This document shows positions 18,766 to 27,177 of a DNA stretch of 64,000 nt, one piece after another (within the stretch, counting starts at the first letter, position 1; the number at the start of each line of letters is the position of its first letter). The notes below the pieces were generated by a model. It saw nothing but the letters and a program-made list of their open reading frames with translations. It was not told the DNA's origin and made no database searches. The DNA is taken from the NCBI GenBank assembly GCA_004556565.1, contig SFGN01000018.1, forward strand, positions 18,190 to 82,189, in the 5' to 3' direction. Both the position numbers and the translations under genes were made by a program. This DNA is from Lachnospiraceae bacterium (GTDB lineage Bacteria; Bacillota_A; Clostridia; Lachnospirales; Lachnospiraceae).

Positions 18766-19488
18766 TCAGTTATCTCCTTCAATACGGACAACCGCAGCTT
18801 TCCCCAGATAGCATTCCTCCGCCTGGAAAGTAATACTTTCTCCTGATTCGATGTTTTCCGCTGTATGCTGATATGTCTTTCCTCCAAAATACTCTCCGTC
18901 AAAAAGAGTATGGTAACAGACAATCAGTTTTGTCAGCTTTTCGCCCGTGATATTTGTTAAAGTAACCTCAGTTTCATCTACAGACACTGAAACAGCATCC
19001 TCCATCATTGATATATCTTTCGTAAACTCTGCCTTACATTCGATAGATTTGCATCCGGTTATCATATTATAACTGGAATTGTCGACCGAAAATGCCAGCA
19101 TGTCTGCCCCTGACGGCACATCAAATGCTTTAAAAACATATTCAGTCCCATCCAGCAGTATAACTGTAAACTCTGCAAATTCCATATACTCTTCCGAACA
19201 GTTCGTAAATGAAATACATGCTATATCCTCACCCTCTTCATCGTTACAGTCCGGATTAAACAGTGTATATGGAAATAAAGAATTAACTTCTATTTTTCTT
19301 TCAATTAAATAATAAGGAAATTCAATTTTCTGCTCTTCTGCGGAACTTTCTTCAACATTTTCTTGTTTTTCTGTATTATTTTTCCCGTATCCGGAGAAGA
19401 GCCAGATGCCTGCCGCCGACACCACCAGTATCGCGGCTATAAGTATAACTATAATTAACAGACTTATTCTCTTACCATTTTTTTCCAA
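18766..19488 (-). CDS. Single-pass membrane protein of the peptide cassette (right copy)
   Basis: The best start is a TTG at 19488, eight nt after GGAGG; the frame is open to 19536 but upstream starts lack a ribosome binding site. The 240-aa product has a short basic N-terminus, one membrane helix (SLLIIVILIAAILVVSAAG), an acidic linker and a beta-rich extracytoplasmic domain of about 180 residues, with no recognised catalytic motif. Its domain is shared with the truncated left copy. It is the first gene of the cassette and may receive, anchor or sense the modified peptide outside the membrane. No ATP-binding cassette or protease domain is present. Confidence 0.72.
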   Translation of the reverse strand: MEKNGKRISLLIIVILIAAILVVSAAGIWLFSGYGKNNTEKQENVEESSAEEQKIEFPYYLIERKIEVNSLFPYTLFNPDCNDEEGEDIACISFTNCSEEYMEFAEFTVILLDGTEYVFKAFDVPSGADMLAFSVDNSSYNMITGCKSIECKAEFTKDISMMEDAVSVSVDETEVTLTNITGEKLTKLIVCYHTLFDGEYFGGKTYQHTAENIESGESITFQAEECYLGKAAVVRIEGDN

Positions 19489-19657
19489 TATCTGTTCCTC
19501 CATGTATTGCAGGCAAATCTGCCCACTATTAAACACAACAAAAAATAGCTATATCTTTCCTGTCCGTTTTAAGTCAAAAAAGATACAGTCACAACGGTTG
19601 CACAGTGTAATGCTCTGGATTGACAAAAAGTTCAGCCACAACGGCTTGCTCTATATC

Positions 19658-19687
19658 AATGTACTCCGTCATCCCCATCATTGTCAA
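19658..19687 (-). promoter_or_regulatory. Candidate promoter of the right peptide cassette
   Basis: TTGACA (19687-19682), an 18-nt spacer and TACATT (19663-19658) on the minus strand lie 170 nt upstream of the first gene. The leader holds two similar copies of a CCGTTGTGRCTG block. The -35 box lies inside a possible 36-codon frame, so the call is tentative. Confidence 0.45.
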
Positions 19688-19815
19688 CTTCTTCTTCACA
19701 ATTTTATATATACATAGTTATTTTACACCACGCTAACAAACCATTCAAGATATTTTCAATTAATCACAAGTCATAGTAGGAATTCCACTTCTTCTCTTTT
19801 AACAATAAGTCACTC

Positions 19816-19840
19816 AAAAAAGGTACACCGGACCTTTTTT
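19816..19840. terminator. Hairpin with A and T runs, bidirectional
   Basis: AAAAAAGGT (19816-19824) and ACCTTTTTT (19832-19840) flank a 7-nt loop. It lies downstream of the stronger ilvC terminator. Confidence 0.6.
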
Positions 19841-19855
19841 CATATGCTTAGCAAT

Positions 19856-19907
19856 AAAAATAAGTGTGTAAATAAGAAAAACCTTCCAAATTTACACACT
19901 TATTTTT
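19856..19907 (-). terminator. Intrinsic terminator of ilvC
   Basis: A perfect 18-bp inverted repeat (19856-19873 with 19890-19907, core TAAGTGTGTAAAT) with a 16-nt loop lies about 80 nt past the ilvC stop. It ends in T on both strands. Confidence 0.85.
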
Positions 19908-19989
19908 CATATATTCTAAATCAAATGCTGATTCTGAAATTCAGATTCTGTGGCATTCTCACTGACCAATTCCGCCCCGGATCATGACA

Positions 19990-21009
19990 TTAGTTATTGA
20001 TCAGCTTATCCTCGTCGCTCCAGCTGTACAGCTTTCTTATCTCTTCGCCGATTTTTTCTGACGGATGCTCGGAAGCAAGCTTTCTCATTGCTTTGAAATG
20101 AGCCTGTCCGCCTGCACCAGACATATCGAGCAGGAAATCTTTTGCGAAAGAACCATCCTGAATGTCTGCGAGAATCTTCTTCATAGTCTTCTTCGTCTCT
20201 TCTGTGATGATCTTCGGACCTGTAATGTAATCGCCGTACTCTGCTGTGTTGGAGATAGAATATCTCATTCCCGCAAAACCCGACTGATAAATCAAATCTA
20301 CAATAAGCTTCATTTCATGAATACACTCAAAGTAAGCATTTCTCGGGTCATATCCTGCTTCTACCAGAGTCTCAAAACCTGCCTGCATCAGGGCACATAC
20401 ACCGCCGCAAAGAACTGCCTGCTCTCCGAACAGGTCTGTCTCTGTCTCTGTACGGAAGGTCGTCTCAAGCACGCCTGCTCTTGCTCCGCCGATTCCCAGT
20501 GCATAAGCAAGTGCTTTGTCAAGCGCTTTTCCCGTAGCATCCTGTTCCACAGCTACCAGACATGGAACACCTTTGCCTGCCTGATATTCGCTTCTTACAG
20601 TATGTCCCGGTCCTTTCGGAGCGATCATTGTAACATCCACATATTTCGGCGGCACAATCTGTCCGAAATGAATATTAAAGCCATGTGCAAACATCAGCAT
20701 GTTTCCTTCTTCCAGGTTCGGCTCGATATCTTTCTTGTACAGAGCTGCCTGTTTCTCATCGTTGATAAGAATCATAATGATGTCAGCCTTTTTAGCTGCT
20801 TCTGCCGCTGTAAACACTTCAAATCCCTGTGCTTCTGCTTTTGCCCAGGATTTACTTCCTTCATAAAGACCGATGATTACGTTGCATCCTGATTCTTTCA
20901 GGTTCAGGGCATGTGCGTGTCCCTGGCTGCCGTAACCGATAATTGCGATTGTCTGTCCCTCCAGCATGGAAAGGTTACAATCTTCCTGATAATAAATTTT
21001 TGCTGCCAT
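19990..21009 (-). CDS. ilvC: Ketol-acid reductoisomerase
   Basis: IlvC catalyses the isomeroreduction of acetolactate or acetohydroxybutyrate, the second common step of valine and isoleucine synthesis. The 339-aa class I enzyme has the Rossmann motif IGYGSQGHAHALNLKESG, MIAPKGPGHTVR, and the C-terminal knotted domain with DLFGEQAVLCGG, ECIHEMKLIVDL and YSISNTAEYGD metal-binding segments. The ATG at 21009 has a good ribosome binding site. It follows ilvH on the same strand. Confidence 0.97.
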   Translation of the reverse strand: MAAKIYYQEDCNLSMLEGQTIAIIGYGSQGHAHALNLKESGCNVIIGLYEGSKSWAKAEAQGFEVFTAAEAAKKADIIMILINDEKQAALYKKDIEPNLEEGNMLMFAHGFNIHFGQIVPPKYVDVTMIAPKGPGHTVRSEYQAGKGVPCLVAVEQDATGKALDKALAYALGIGGARAGVLETTFRTETETDLFGEQAVLCGGVCALMQAGFETLVEAGYDPRNAYFECIHEMKLIVDLIYQSGFAGMRYSISNTAEYGDYITGPKIITEETKKTMKKILADIQDGSFAKDFLLDMSGAGGQAHFKAMRKLASEHPSEKIGEEIRKLYSWSDEDKLINN

Positions 21010-21119
21010 TTTGACATTCCTCCTGATTTTGGCGCCGGATAACCAGCCGGCAAATTCTTTTTTTCTATAGTTAAAGGGAGACGTTAATAATTCCCTTTAG
21101 CTGACATATGTATGTTCTT

Positions 21120-21617
21120 TTACAGATAAGTTACGTTTTTGCTGCCTCTTTCCAGAGCCGTGATGCCGGTTCTTGCAAGTTCCAGGATCTCATATCCGTC
21201 CAGAAGCTTAAGGAATGCGTCCAGCTTGGACTGATTACCCGTCAGCTCTACCATAAGAGATTCTTTTTCTACATCAACGATCTTTGCACGGAAAATATCG
21301 GCAACTGAAATCACTTCTGATCTCGTTCTGGCATCTGCCCTAACTTTTACCATGATAAGTTCACGGTAAACAGAGTCTTCATCTTTCAAAAGCTTGATTT
21401 CCCTGACATCTACCAGTTTACGAACCTGTTTCTCAATCTGGGATAAAATCAATTCATCTCCTGATGATACGATCGTGATTCTGGTAAACCTCGGGTCTGC
21501 CGTCATACCTGCCGTAATACTGTCTATACTGTAGCCCCGACGGCTGAACAGCATCGCAATCCGACTTAATACTCCCGGATTATTATCTACCAATAATGAA
21601 TAAACCTGTCTTCTCAT
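21120..21617 (-). CDS. ilvH: Acetolactate synthase small (regulatory) subunit
   Basis: This is the ACT-domain regulatory subunit that gives acetolactate synthase valine feedback. It starts at ATG 21617 after a GGAGCAGGT site (the frame continues upstream without a good site) and begins MRRQVYSLLVDNNPGVLSRIAMLFSRRG, the typical ACT opening. About 165 aa, normal for the family. The catalytic subunit gene is not adjacent. Transcription probably starts at the promoter at 21749-21777 and continues into ilvC. Confidence 0.93.
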   Translation of the reverse strand: MRRQVYSLLVDNNPGVLSRIAMLFSRRGYSIDSITAGMTADPRFTRITIVSSGDELILSQIEKQVRKLVDVREIKLLKDEDSVYRELIMVKVRADARTRSEVISVADIFRAKIVDVEKESLMVELTGNQSKLDAFLKLLDGYEILELARTGITALERGSKNVTYL

Positions 21618-21722
21618 ACCTGCTCCTATTATATATGCTATTATCTGTATCTCTGTATTCTTAGTCAAATATCTTAAATATAATCCGGCATTCTGCTGAT
21701 CTCAATGAAAAGCTTCATCAAC

Positions 21723-21746
21723 AAAAACAGAGTGCGTTCTGTTTTT
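21723..21746 (-). promoter_or_regulatory. Hairpin at the 5' end of the ilvH-ilvC transcript
   Basis: AAAAACAGA and TCTGTTTTT form a 9-bp stem with a 6-nt loop immediately downstream of the promoter -10 box. It may stabilise the mRNA or act as an early attenuator. No leader peptide rich in branched-chain residues and no T-box motif was seen. Confidence 0.45.
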
Positions 21747-21748
21747 CA

Positions 21749-21777
21749 ATAATAACAAGTTTCCCCTAACTTGTCAA
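21749..21777 (-). promoter_or_regulatory. Sigma-A promoter of ilvH-ilvC
   Basis: Consensus TTGACA (21777-21772), a 17-nt spacer and TATTAT (21754-21749) on the minus strand, about 130 nt before ilvH. Confidence 0.82.
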
Positions 21778-21815
21778 CACTCAAATATGAATATTTTGAA
21801 TCTTTTATACGAAAC

Positions 21816-21862
21816 ATGACGTTCACCACACCGGCCTGAGCTTTCTGTGATGAACGCCATGT
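21816..21862 (-). terminator. Probable terminator after galE
   Basis: CATGGCGTTCATCACA and TGTGGTGAACGTCATG on the minus strand form a long stem with one mismatch and one G-U pair, about 85 nt beyond the galE stop. The following T tract is short. Confidence 0.55.
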
Positions 21863-21944
21863 ATTTTAATATGTAACAGAAACGGAATTCGCATATTCGG
21901 TTGTCGCATTGAATTCTGCTCCTGTATGCAAAATATCCCCGCGA

Positions 21945-22961
21945 TCAGCTTCTGTATCCGTCCGGATTGTTGGACTGCCATCTCCAGGAGTCTTCACACA
22001 TCTCATCGATGCCACGCTCTGCAACCCAGCCAAGTTCTTCCTTAGCTTTTGTCGCATCACAATAGCATGTTGCAATATCGCCGGGTCTGCGGTCTTTGAT
22101 TTCATAAGGAATCTCTTTTCCGCATGCTTTGCTGTAAGCCTTAACTACGTCAAGAACGCTGTATCCTGTACCTGTTCCAAGGTTATAAATATTAACACCT
22201 TTTGCAACTTTCATTCTTTCGATCGCTTTTACATGACCGATTGCCAGGTCAACAACATGGATATAATCTCTTACGCCTGTACCGTCATGGGTATCATAGT
22301 CATCTCCGAATACACCAAGGCATTTTAATTTGCCGACTGCAACCTGTGCGATATAAGGAACCAGATTGTTCGGGATTCCCTTCGGGTCTTCGCCGATCTT
22401 TCCTGACTTGTGTGCTCCGATCGGGTTGAAGTAACGAAGCAGCATGATGTTCCATTCCGGATCTCCTACATAAAGATCTGTCAGGATCTGCTCCAGCATG
22501 CCTTTTGTCTGTCCGTAAGGATTTGTAATCTGTCCCTTCGGGCATTTTTCTGTAATCGGAATTTCTGCCGGATCACCGTATACGGTCGCGGAAGAACTAA
22601 AAATCATGTTCTTGCATCCGTGTTTTCTCATAACATCCGCAAGAATCAATGTTCCTGTGATATTGTTATGGTAGTATTCCCACGGTTTTGCCACAGATTC
22701 GCCGACTGCCTTCAGCCCTGCAAAGTTGATGACTGCTTCAATATCTTCTTTCTCAAAAATCTCATTCAGAGCTTCTCTGTCAAGAATGTCTGCTTTATAA
22801 AACTTTAATGTCTTTCCGGTAATCTCCTGTACTCTTTCCAGCGCCACTTCACTGGAATTGTAAAGATTGTCTACAACAACTACTTCATAATCTCTGTCAA
22901 GAAGTTCCACACATGTATGACTTCCGATATATCCTGCTCCGCCTGCTACTAAAATTGCCAT
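21945..22961 (-). CDS. galE: UDP-glucose 4-epimerase
   Basis: GalE interconverts UDP-galactose and UDP-glucose with bound NAD. The 338-aa SDR-fold protein has the N-terminal GGAGYIGSHT nucleotide motif, the catalytic SSSATVYG and YGQTK (Tyr-Lys) segments, DYIHVVDLA, and YNLGTGTGYSVLDVV near the C-terminus. It is downstream of a sugar nucleotidyltransferase gene and probably in the same transcript, suggesting galactose salvage or precursor supply for surface glycans. Confidence 0.96.
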   Translation of the reverse strand: MAILVAGGAGYIGSHTCVELLDRDYEVVVVDNLYNSSEVALERVQEITGKTLKFYKADILDREALNEIFEKEDIEAVINFAGLKAVGESVAKPWEYYHNNITGTLILADVMRKHGCKNMIFSSSATVYGDPAEIPITEKCPKGQITNPYGQTKGMLEQILTDLYVGDPEWNIMLLRYFNPIGAHKSGKIGEDPKGIPNNLVPYIAQVAVGKLKCLGVFGDDYDTHDGTGVRDYIHVVDLAIGHVKAIERMKVAKGVNIYNLGTGTGYSVLDVVKAYSKACGKEIPYEIKDRRPGDIATCYCDATKAKEELGWVAERGIDEMCEDSWRWQSNNPDGYRS

Positions 22962-23053
22962 AATTTTTCTTCCTTTCTACAGTTCTTACTGTCTTTCATT
23001 CTGTCACCGGGGACATATGCATATGTACGGTTCGCTGCCCCTTCCGACTTGTT

Positions 23054-23974
23054 TTATTTCCAAAGGTGCTGAGGGTATACGCCTGCATCCTTCAGGGCCT
23101 GAAGTGCATCAACAACTGCCTGTTTGTCTTCTTTATATGTAATTCCATACCAGCGGTCTGCTGATTTAAGGACCTTAACTGTTGCCTTATTTTCTGCGAT
23201 AAGCTCTCCGACTACGGACGGAAGGAAGAATTCGCACTTCAGCGGGTTCTCTTTCAAACCTTTCTCGAGAAATGCCGGGAATCTTGCTCCCAGTTCCTTC
23301 AGCATACTTGCGGAAAATCCGAACATATTCATGGAAGCGATGCTGTCCGGTGAAATCGGTTCATAAGTCTCGCCGCCATCCTCGGAAAATGCAGCCCCGT
23401 CTTCTGTCTTGATAATATGCGTGCGCTCTGTAATGCCTGTCAGATACTGATTTTCGTCTGTCACACAGATACCTCTGGATACATATCCGTTATCTGTCAG
23501 AGTATTAGACAGGATATAACCTACCATTGCATAACGGTAGAGTTCATCATCTTCGTTATTTGCCAGGTAGTTGTAGATTTCTCTAAATGCATCTACTCCA
23601 TAATAATCATCAGCATTGACTACTGCAAACGGTCCGTCCACGATACCTGCACAGCTTAAAATAGCATGACCTGTACCAAATGGTTTTACACGTCCTTCCG
23701 GTACGGAAAATCCTTCCGGCAGCTTGTCCAGTTCCTGATATGCATATTCAACATCAATATATTGACTGACACGTTTTCCTACTACTTCTTTAAATTCTTC
23801 TTCAATTTCTTTCTTGATAATAAATACTACTTTCTCAAACCCTGCTCTTTTTGCATCATAAATGGAAAAGTCCATAATAATGTGCCCATCGGCATCTACC
23901 GGATCAATCTGTTTAAGTCCACCATAACGACTTCCCATTCCCGCGGCCATAATGACCAGTACTGGTTTTTTCAT
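23054..23974 (-). CDS. Sugar-phosphate nucleotidyltransferase
   Basis: A 306-aa protein with the NTP-transferase signature MAAGMGSRYGGLKQ at its N-terminus and the PFAVVNADDYYG metal-binding segment. Enzymes of this fold transfer a nucleotide to a sugar phosphate; the exact substrate cannot be assigned. It is not a close match to classical GalU (the spacing and C-terminus differ). The linked galE suggests that UDP-sugars are involved. A strong promoter lies at 24029-24057 and AGGAGGATG just before the start. Confidence 0.85.
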   Translation of the reverse strand: MKKPVLVIMAAGMGSRYGGLKQIDPVDADGHIIMDFSIYDAKRAGFEKVVFIIKKEIEEEFKEVVGKRVSQYIDVEYAYQELDKLPEGFSVPEGRVKPFGTGHAILSCAGIVDGPFAVVNADDYYGVDAFREIYNYLANNEDDELYRYAMVGYILSNTLTDNGYVSRGICVTDENQYLTGITERTHIIKTEDGAAFSEDGGETYEPISPDSIASMNMFGFSASMLKELGARFPAFLEKGLKENPLKCEFFLPSVVGELIAENKATVKVLKSADRWYGITYKEDKQAVVDALQALKDAGVYPQHLWK

Positions 23975-24028
23975 TGTTTCATCCTCCTTTTTTCCCTTGG
24001 AAGCACATTTGCCCCACTCTTAATTTCT

Positions 24029-24057
24029 ATTATACTTCTATCTTTGCCTACGGTCAA
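24029..24057 (-). promoter_or_regulatory. Sigma-A promoter of the nucleotidyltransferase-galE operon
   Basis: TTGACC (24057-24052), a 17-nt spacer and a perfect TATAAT (24034-24029) on the minus strand. Confidence 0.85.
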
Positions 24058-24112
24058 TGAATGAAAATCAGTTTGTGAATTTTTTTTACGGAAGCCATTA
24101 CAGTTCACACTG

Positions 24113-25942
24113 TCAGAGCAGTCCTATCTTCTCCGCCAGTTCATTCAGATATACCCACCGCTCCGTTTTTTCTTCAAGCCGGACCTGTGCCTGTTCTTTT
24201 TCTTCCATCAGCTCCGACAGCTTTTTTGCATTTGTAGCATTTGCTGCTATTTCCTTGTCCAAACGGTCAATATTCTGTTCCAACACAGCAATCTCGTCAT
24301 CAATTGACTCAAATTCTTTTTGCTCTTTATATGTGAATTTCAATTTTACCGGACGGTTCTGCTTTCGGTCATTACTGTACGCTTTTTTCTTGCTTTGCCC
24401 CGTTCTCCCCATGCCTGAACCGGACGTTTTCTCTGATTCCAGATATGTCTTATCTTCACGGAAACGTTTCTTTGCTTCCAGATAGTCCGTATAGCCGCCT
24501 TCATACTGGACAATTATCCCGTTTTCTTCAAAAGCAAAAATCCGGTCCACTACATTATCGAGGAAATACCGGTCATGGGAAACGGTAATCACAATACCGG
24601 AAAATGAATTAAGATAGTCTTCCAGAATCGTAAGTGTCGGGATATCCAGATTATTGCCCGGCTCGTCAAACAAAAGTACATTCGCCCCCTGTGCCAGGAC
24701 ATTCAACAGATACAGGCGGCGTTTTTCCCCGCCGGAAAGCTTTCCTATCGGAGAATACTGCATATTCCCGTCAAACAGAAATCTCTCAAGAAGCTGTGAC
24801 GCTGTGATCCTGCCGTCTTTTGTCGGCACATACTCCGCGATATCTCTTATATAATCAATCACTCGCTGATTCGGGTTCATCTCTTTTTCTTCCTGGGCAA
24901 AATAGCCGATTTTGATGGTGTCTCCAATCTCCACGTACCCCTCATCCGGCTGAACCACACCTGCGATTATTTTCATCAATGTTGATTTTCCGCAGCCGTT
25001 TGGTCCGATAATGCCAAGCCTCTGGTTTCTCAGGACTATATAGTCGAAATCATTAATAATTTCCCTTTCACCGTATGATTTGCTGACATGATGAAGCTCA
25101 ATAGTCTTTTTCCCCATACGGGTCTCCACAGAACTGATTTCCACATTTTGATCTGTCAAAGGCGCAGTACCGTTTTTCAGTGTCTCCAGCCGCTCAAGCC
25201 TTGCTTTTTGCTTCGTTGTTCTTGCACGGCAGCCTCTTTTCGCCCACTCAAGTTCCATTCGCAGGACACTCCGGCGCTTCCGTTCCGTGGCCAGCTCCAT
25301 TTCCTCTCTTTGTGCTTTCAGTTCCAGAAATCCCGAATAGTTTGCCTCATATCCGTAAATCTTCCCGTGACTGATTTCCAGTATTTTGTTCGTCACTTTA
25401 TCCAGAAAATAGCGGTCATGCGTAACAAGAATCAGCACTCCCCTGAACCGTCCAAGATAATCTTCCAGCCAGGTCACCATTTCTTCGTCCAGATGGTTCG
25501 TCGGCTCGTCCATCATCAGCACGTCAAAAGAGGAAAGCAGTGTCTTCACCAGTGCTGCACGTTTCCGCTGTCCGCCGGAAAGAACAGACATTTTCTGAGA
25601 ATAATCTGTAATGCCCATTTTATTTAACATAGATTTTGCCTCACTCTCAAGGCTCCAGTCCGCCTCCGTCATATCTCCCAGTACATAGGAAAGAATATCG
25701 TCATCCTCCTGATGCTCCGGATTCTGCGGCAGATACGCGATTTTCAGGCTGTTCATCATGGTAATCTTCCCTTCGTCCGGCGTCTCCAGACCCGCGATTG
25801 TTTTAAGAAGCGTTGACTTCCCTGCGCCGTTCATACCTACGATTCCGATTTTGTCTCCGTCCTGGATACCATAGCATATATCATCAAAAATCACTTTATT
25901 CCCAAACGTTTTGGAAATATGCTCTATATTTAAAACATTCAT
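24113..25942 (-). CDS. ABC-F family ATPase
   Basis: A soluble 609-aa protein with two ABC ATPase domains and no membrane segments. Domain 1 has Walker A GMNGAGKST, signature LSGGQRKR and MDEPTNHLD. The linker is charged and helical (KAQREEMELATERKRRSVLR...). Domain 2 has GPNGCGKST, LSGGEKRR and FDEPGNNLD, followed by a C-terminal coiled coil. ABC-F proteins act on the ribosome in translation or antibiotic protection. The architecture with a C-terminal coiled coil is Uup-like, but the exact role is open. Note GNNLD instead of TNHLD in the second Walker B region. Confidence 0.92.
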   Translation of the reverse strand: MNVLNIEHISKTFGNKVIFDDICYGIQDGDKIGIVGMNGAGKSTLLKTIAGLETPDEGKITMMNSLKIAYLPQNPEHQEDDDILSYVLGDMTEADWSLESEAKSMLNKMGITDYSQKMSVLSGGQRKRAALVKTLLSSFDVLMMDEPTNHLDEEMVTWLEDYLGRFRGVLILVTHDRYFLDKVTNKILEISHGKIYGYEANYSGFLELKAQREEMELATERKRRSVLRMELEWAKRGCRARTTKQKARLERLETLKNGTAPLTDQNVEISSVETRMGKKTIELHHVSKSYGEREIINDFDYIVLRNQRLGIIGPNGCGKSTLMKIIAGVVQPDEGYVEIGDTIKIGYFAQEEKEMNPNQRVIDYIRDIAEYVPTKDGRITASQLLERFLFDGNMQYSPIGKLSGGEKRRLYLLNVLAQGANVLLFDEPGNNLDIPTLTILEDYLNSFSGIVITVSHDRYFLDNVVDRIFAFEENGIIVQYEGGYTDYLEAKKRFREDKTYLESEKTSGSGMGRTGQSKKKAYSNDRKQNRPVKLKFTYKEQKEFESIDDEIAVLEQNIDRLDKEIAANATNAKKLSELMEEKEQAQVRLEEKTERWVYLNELAEKIGLL

Positions 25943-26067
25943 TGCTGACTCCCTTCCATAAAAAACAACGTAATGTCTTATGCTGCAGTGCCGGCAGTCA
26001 AAGCGGGGGGTGTTACTGCGGTTTTCTCTTGTCCCCTGATCCCTGTCACTTTACTGCACTGCATTTC

Positions 26068-26095
26068 ATTGTAGCACATTTACCCCTGATTCCAA
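26068..26095 (-). promoter_or_regulatory. Candidate promoter of the ABC-F gene
   Basis: TTGGAA (26095-26090), a 16-nt spacer and TACAAT (26073-26068) on the minus strand, about 125 nt upstream of the start. Confidence 0.5.
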
Positions 26096-26141
26096 AGATA
26101 TTTCTTCTCTGTATTTTCCGCTCATTTCCCGGTTCAATACA

Positions 26142-26375
26142 TTATAGCTTTGGGGGTTCTATCTTTATTTTGACCAGACTTCCTGCTTTTCGGAGCAGAT
26201 CATCTTTATATGAAAAGTTTTTGTAACGGTGAATCTGAATCTGTGTGACACCTAACTGCCGTGCCACCTGCCCGGAATCCGCGCCGTAAGCAAACATGGC
26301 AACACCGCAGGTATTCCGGATGCTTTCAGCACTGTAAGAAGGTATCCCTGCGGCTTTTGTAAATTTCTTCATCAT
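26142..26375 (-). CDS. Tyrosine-recombinase-like C-terminal fragment
   Basis: A 77-aa frame that continues the fold of the gene directly upstream. SIRNTCG occupies the position of the box II HxxRHT motif, keeping the Arg but not the His, and IHRYKNF supplies a possible catalytic Tyr; the usual LGH is LGV. The ATG at 26375 overlaps the upstream stop (ATGA). Either a one-base frameshift broke a recombinase or the two halves are made separately by coupled translation. Catalytic activity looks unlikely. Confidence 0.6.
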   Translation of the reverse strand: MMKKFTKAAGIPSYSAESIRNTCGVAMFAYGADSGQVARQLGVTQIQIHRYKNFSYKDDLLRKAGSLVKIKIEPPKL

Positions 26376-27007
26376 CCGGCAGAGAATAAATACAATGAAT
26401 CTTCTTTTTTTGATAGATACATTTTCAGAATCTCGTACACATCCTCCGGCACGAAACAGGATTCCTGACGCCCCTCCACTTTCACAAATACTCCATTGTC
26501 AAATACTCCAAAATCTTCTGCTTTCAGTCTGATGATTTCCGTAGAAGAAAGCCCCACCCGCAAAAGCAATGACAAAATTGTATATGCCATCAAATCTTCC
26601 TGCGCTGCTTCCAGCAGCCTGTCCATATGCTCCGCCGGAATTGAATGTGTATAGGATTCCTGCTTTGCTGCATATTGCAGATAGCATTCATATTCATCCT
26701 GAAAAGAATCCGGAATCTGATACGCTTCCCTGTTCAGGCAGATATAATCAGCAAAAGAATGTAATTCCCTCAACTTTTTTGCCATAGTCGCCGGGGCAAG
26801 CTTTCTTTCCTTCACTTTTTTCTGCAAATACTCAAAATAAACAGAAACATCCTTTTTATCTATTTCAAGGAAATCTTTTTCACAATAACGCATGATTTCC
26901 GATATATCCGCCTGATAAGATGCCGCTGTAGTTTCACTTTTAAAATGTGCGGTAAAATCCGGCCATATTCTGTCTTTCACCAGTGCCGATGCTTCCCGGC
27001 AGTCCAT
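26372..27007 (-). CDS. Tyrosine-recombinase-like N-terminal part, degenerate
   Basis: The 211-aa frame has a SAM-like N-terminal DNA-binding domain (residues 10-100) and the start of a phage-integrase catalytic domain. Box I reads LLLRVGLSSTEIIRLK, with Ser-Ser where active enzymes have the catalytic Arg (GLRxxE). It stops at DSLYLFSAG and the rest of the domain follows one frame over at 26142-26375. It is bracketed by host metabolic genes and has no recognisable attachment sites, so it looks like a chromosomal relic or a non-catalytic relative. Confidence 0.65.
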   Translation of the reverse strand: MDCREASALVKDRIWPDFTAHFKSETTAASYQADISEIMRYCEKDFLEIDKKDVSVYFEYLQKKVKERKLAPATMAKKLRELHSFADYICLNREAYQIPDSFQDEYECYLQYAAKQESYTHSIPAEHMDRLLEAAQEDLMAYTILSLLLRVGLSSTEIIRLKAEDFGVFDNGVFVKVEGRQESCFVPEDVYEILKMYLSKKEDSLYLFSAG

Positions 27008-27117
27008 ACATACCCCTCCCTTGTTTGTCTGTAATTAATCCGCGAAGCGGAAAACATATTATGTTATAAGTATACTTCATACTATAACATTTAAACAGAT
27101 AAATAACAATATATCAT

Positions 27118-27172
27118 CAAAAAAAGGCACCCGGCATATCCGTACGGACATATCGGGCGCCTGGCAGCTCTT
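27118..27172 (-). terminator. Terminator of the 2-hydroxyacid dehydrogenase gene
   Basis: On the minus strand a 16-bp imperfect stem (GGCGCCCGATATGTCC with GGATATGCCGGGTGCC, loop GTAC) is followed by seven T, just past the stop at 27178. T runs on both sides make it potentially bidirectional. Confidence 0.85.
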
Positions 27173-27177
27173 TTTTA

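Noticed and set aside
21669..21748. T-box or leucine-type attenuator before ilvH
   Set aside because: No T-box sequence, no leader peptide rich in branched-chain residues, and only one short hairpin at the transcript start.
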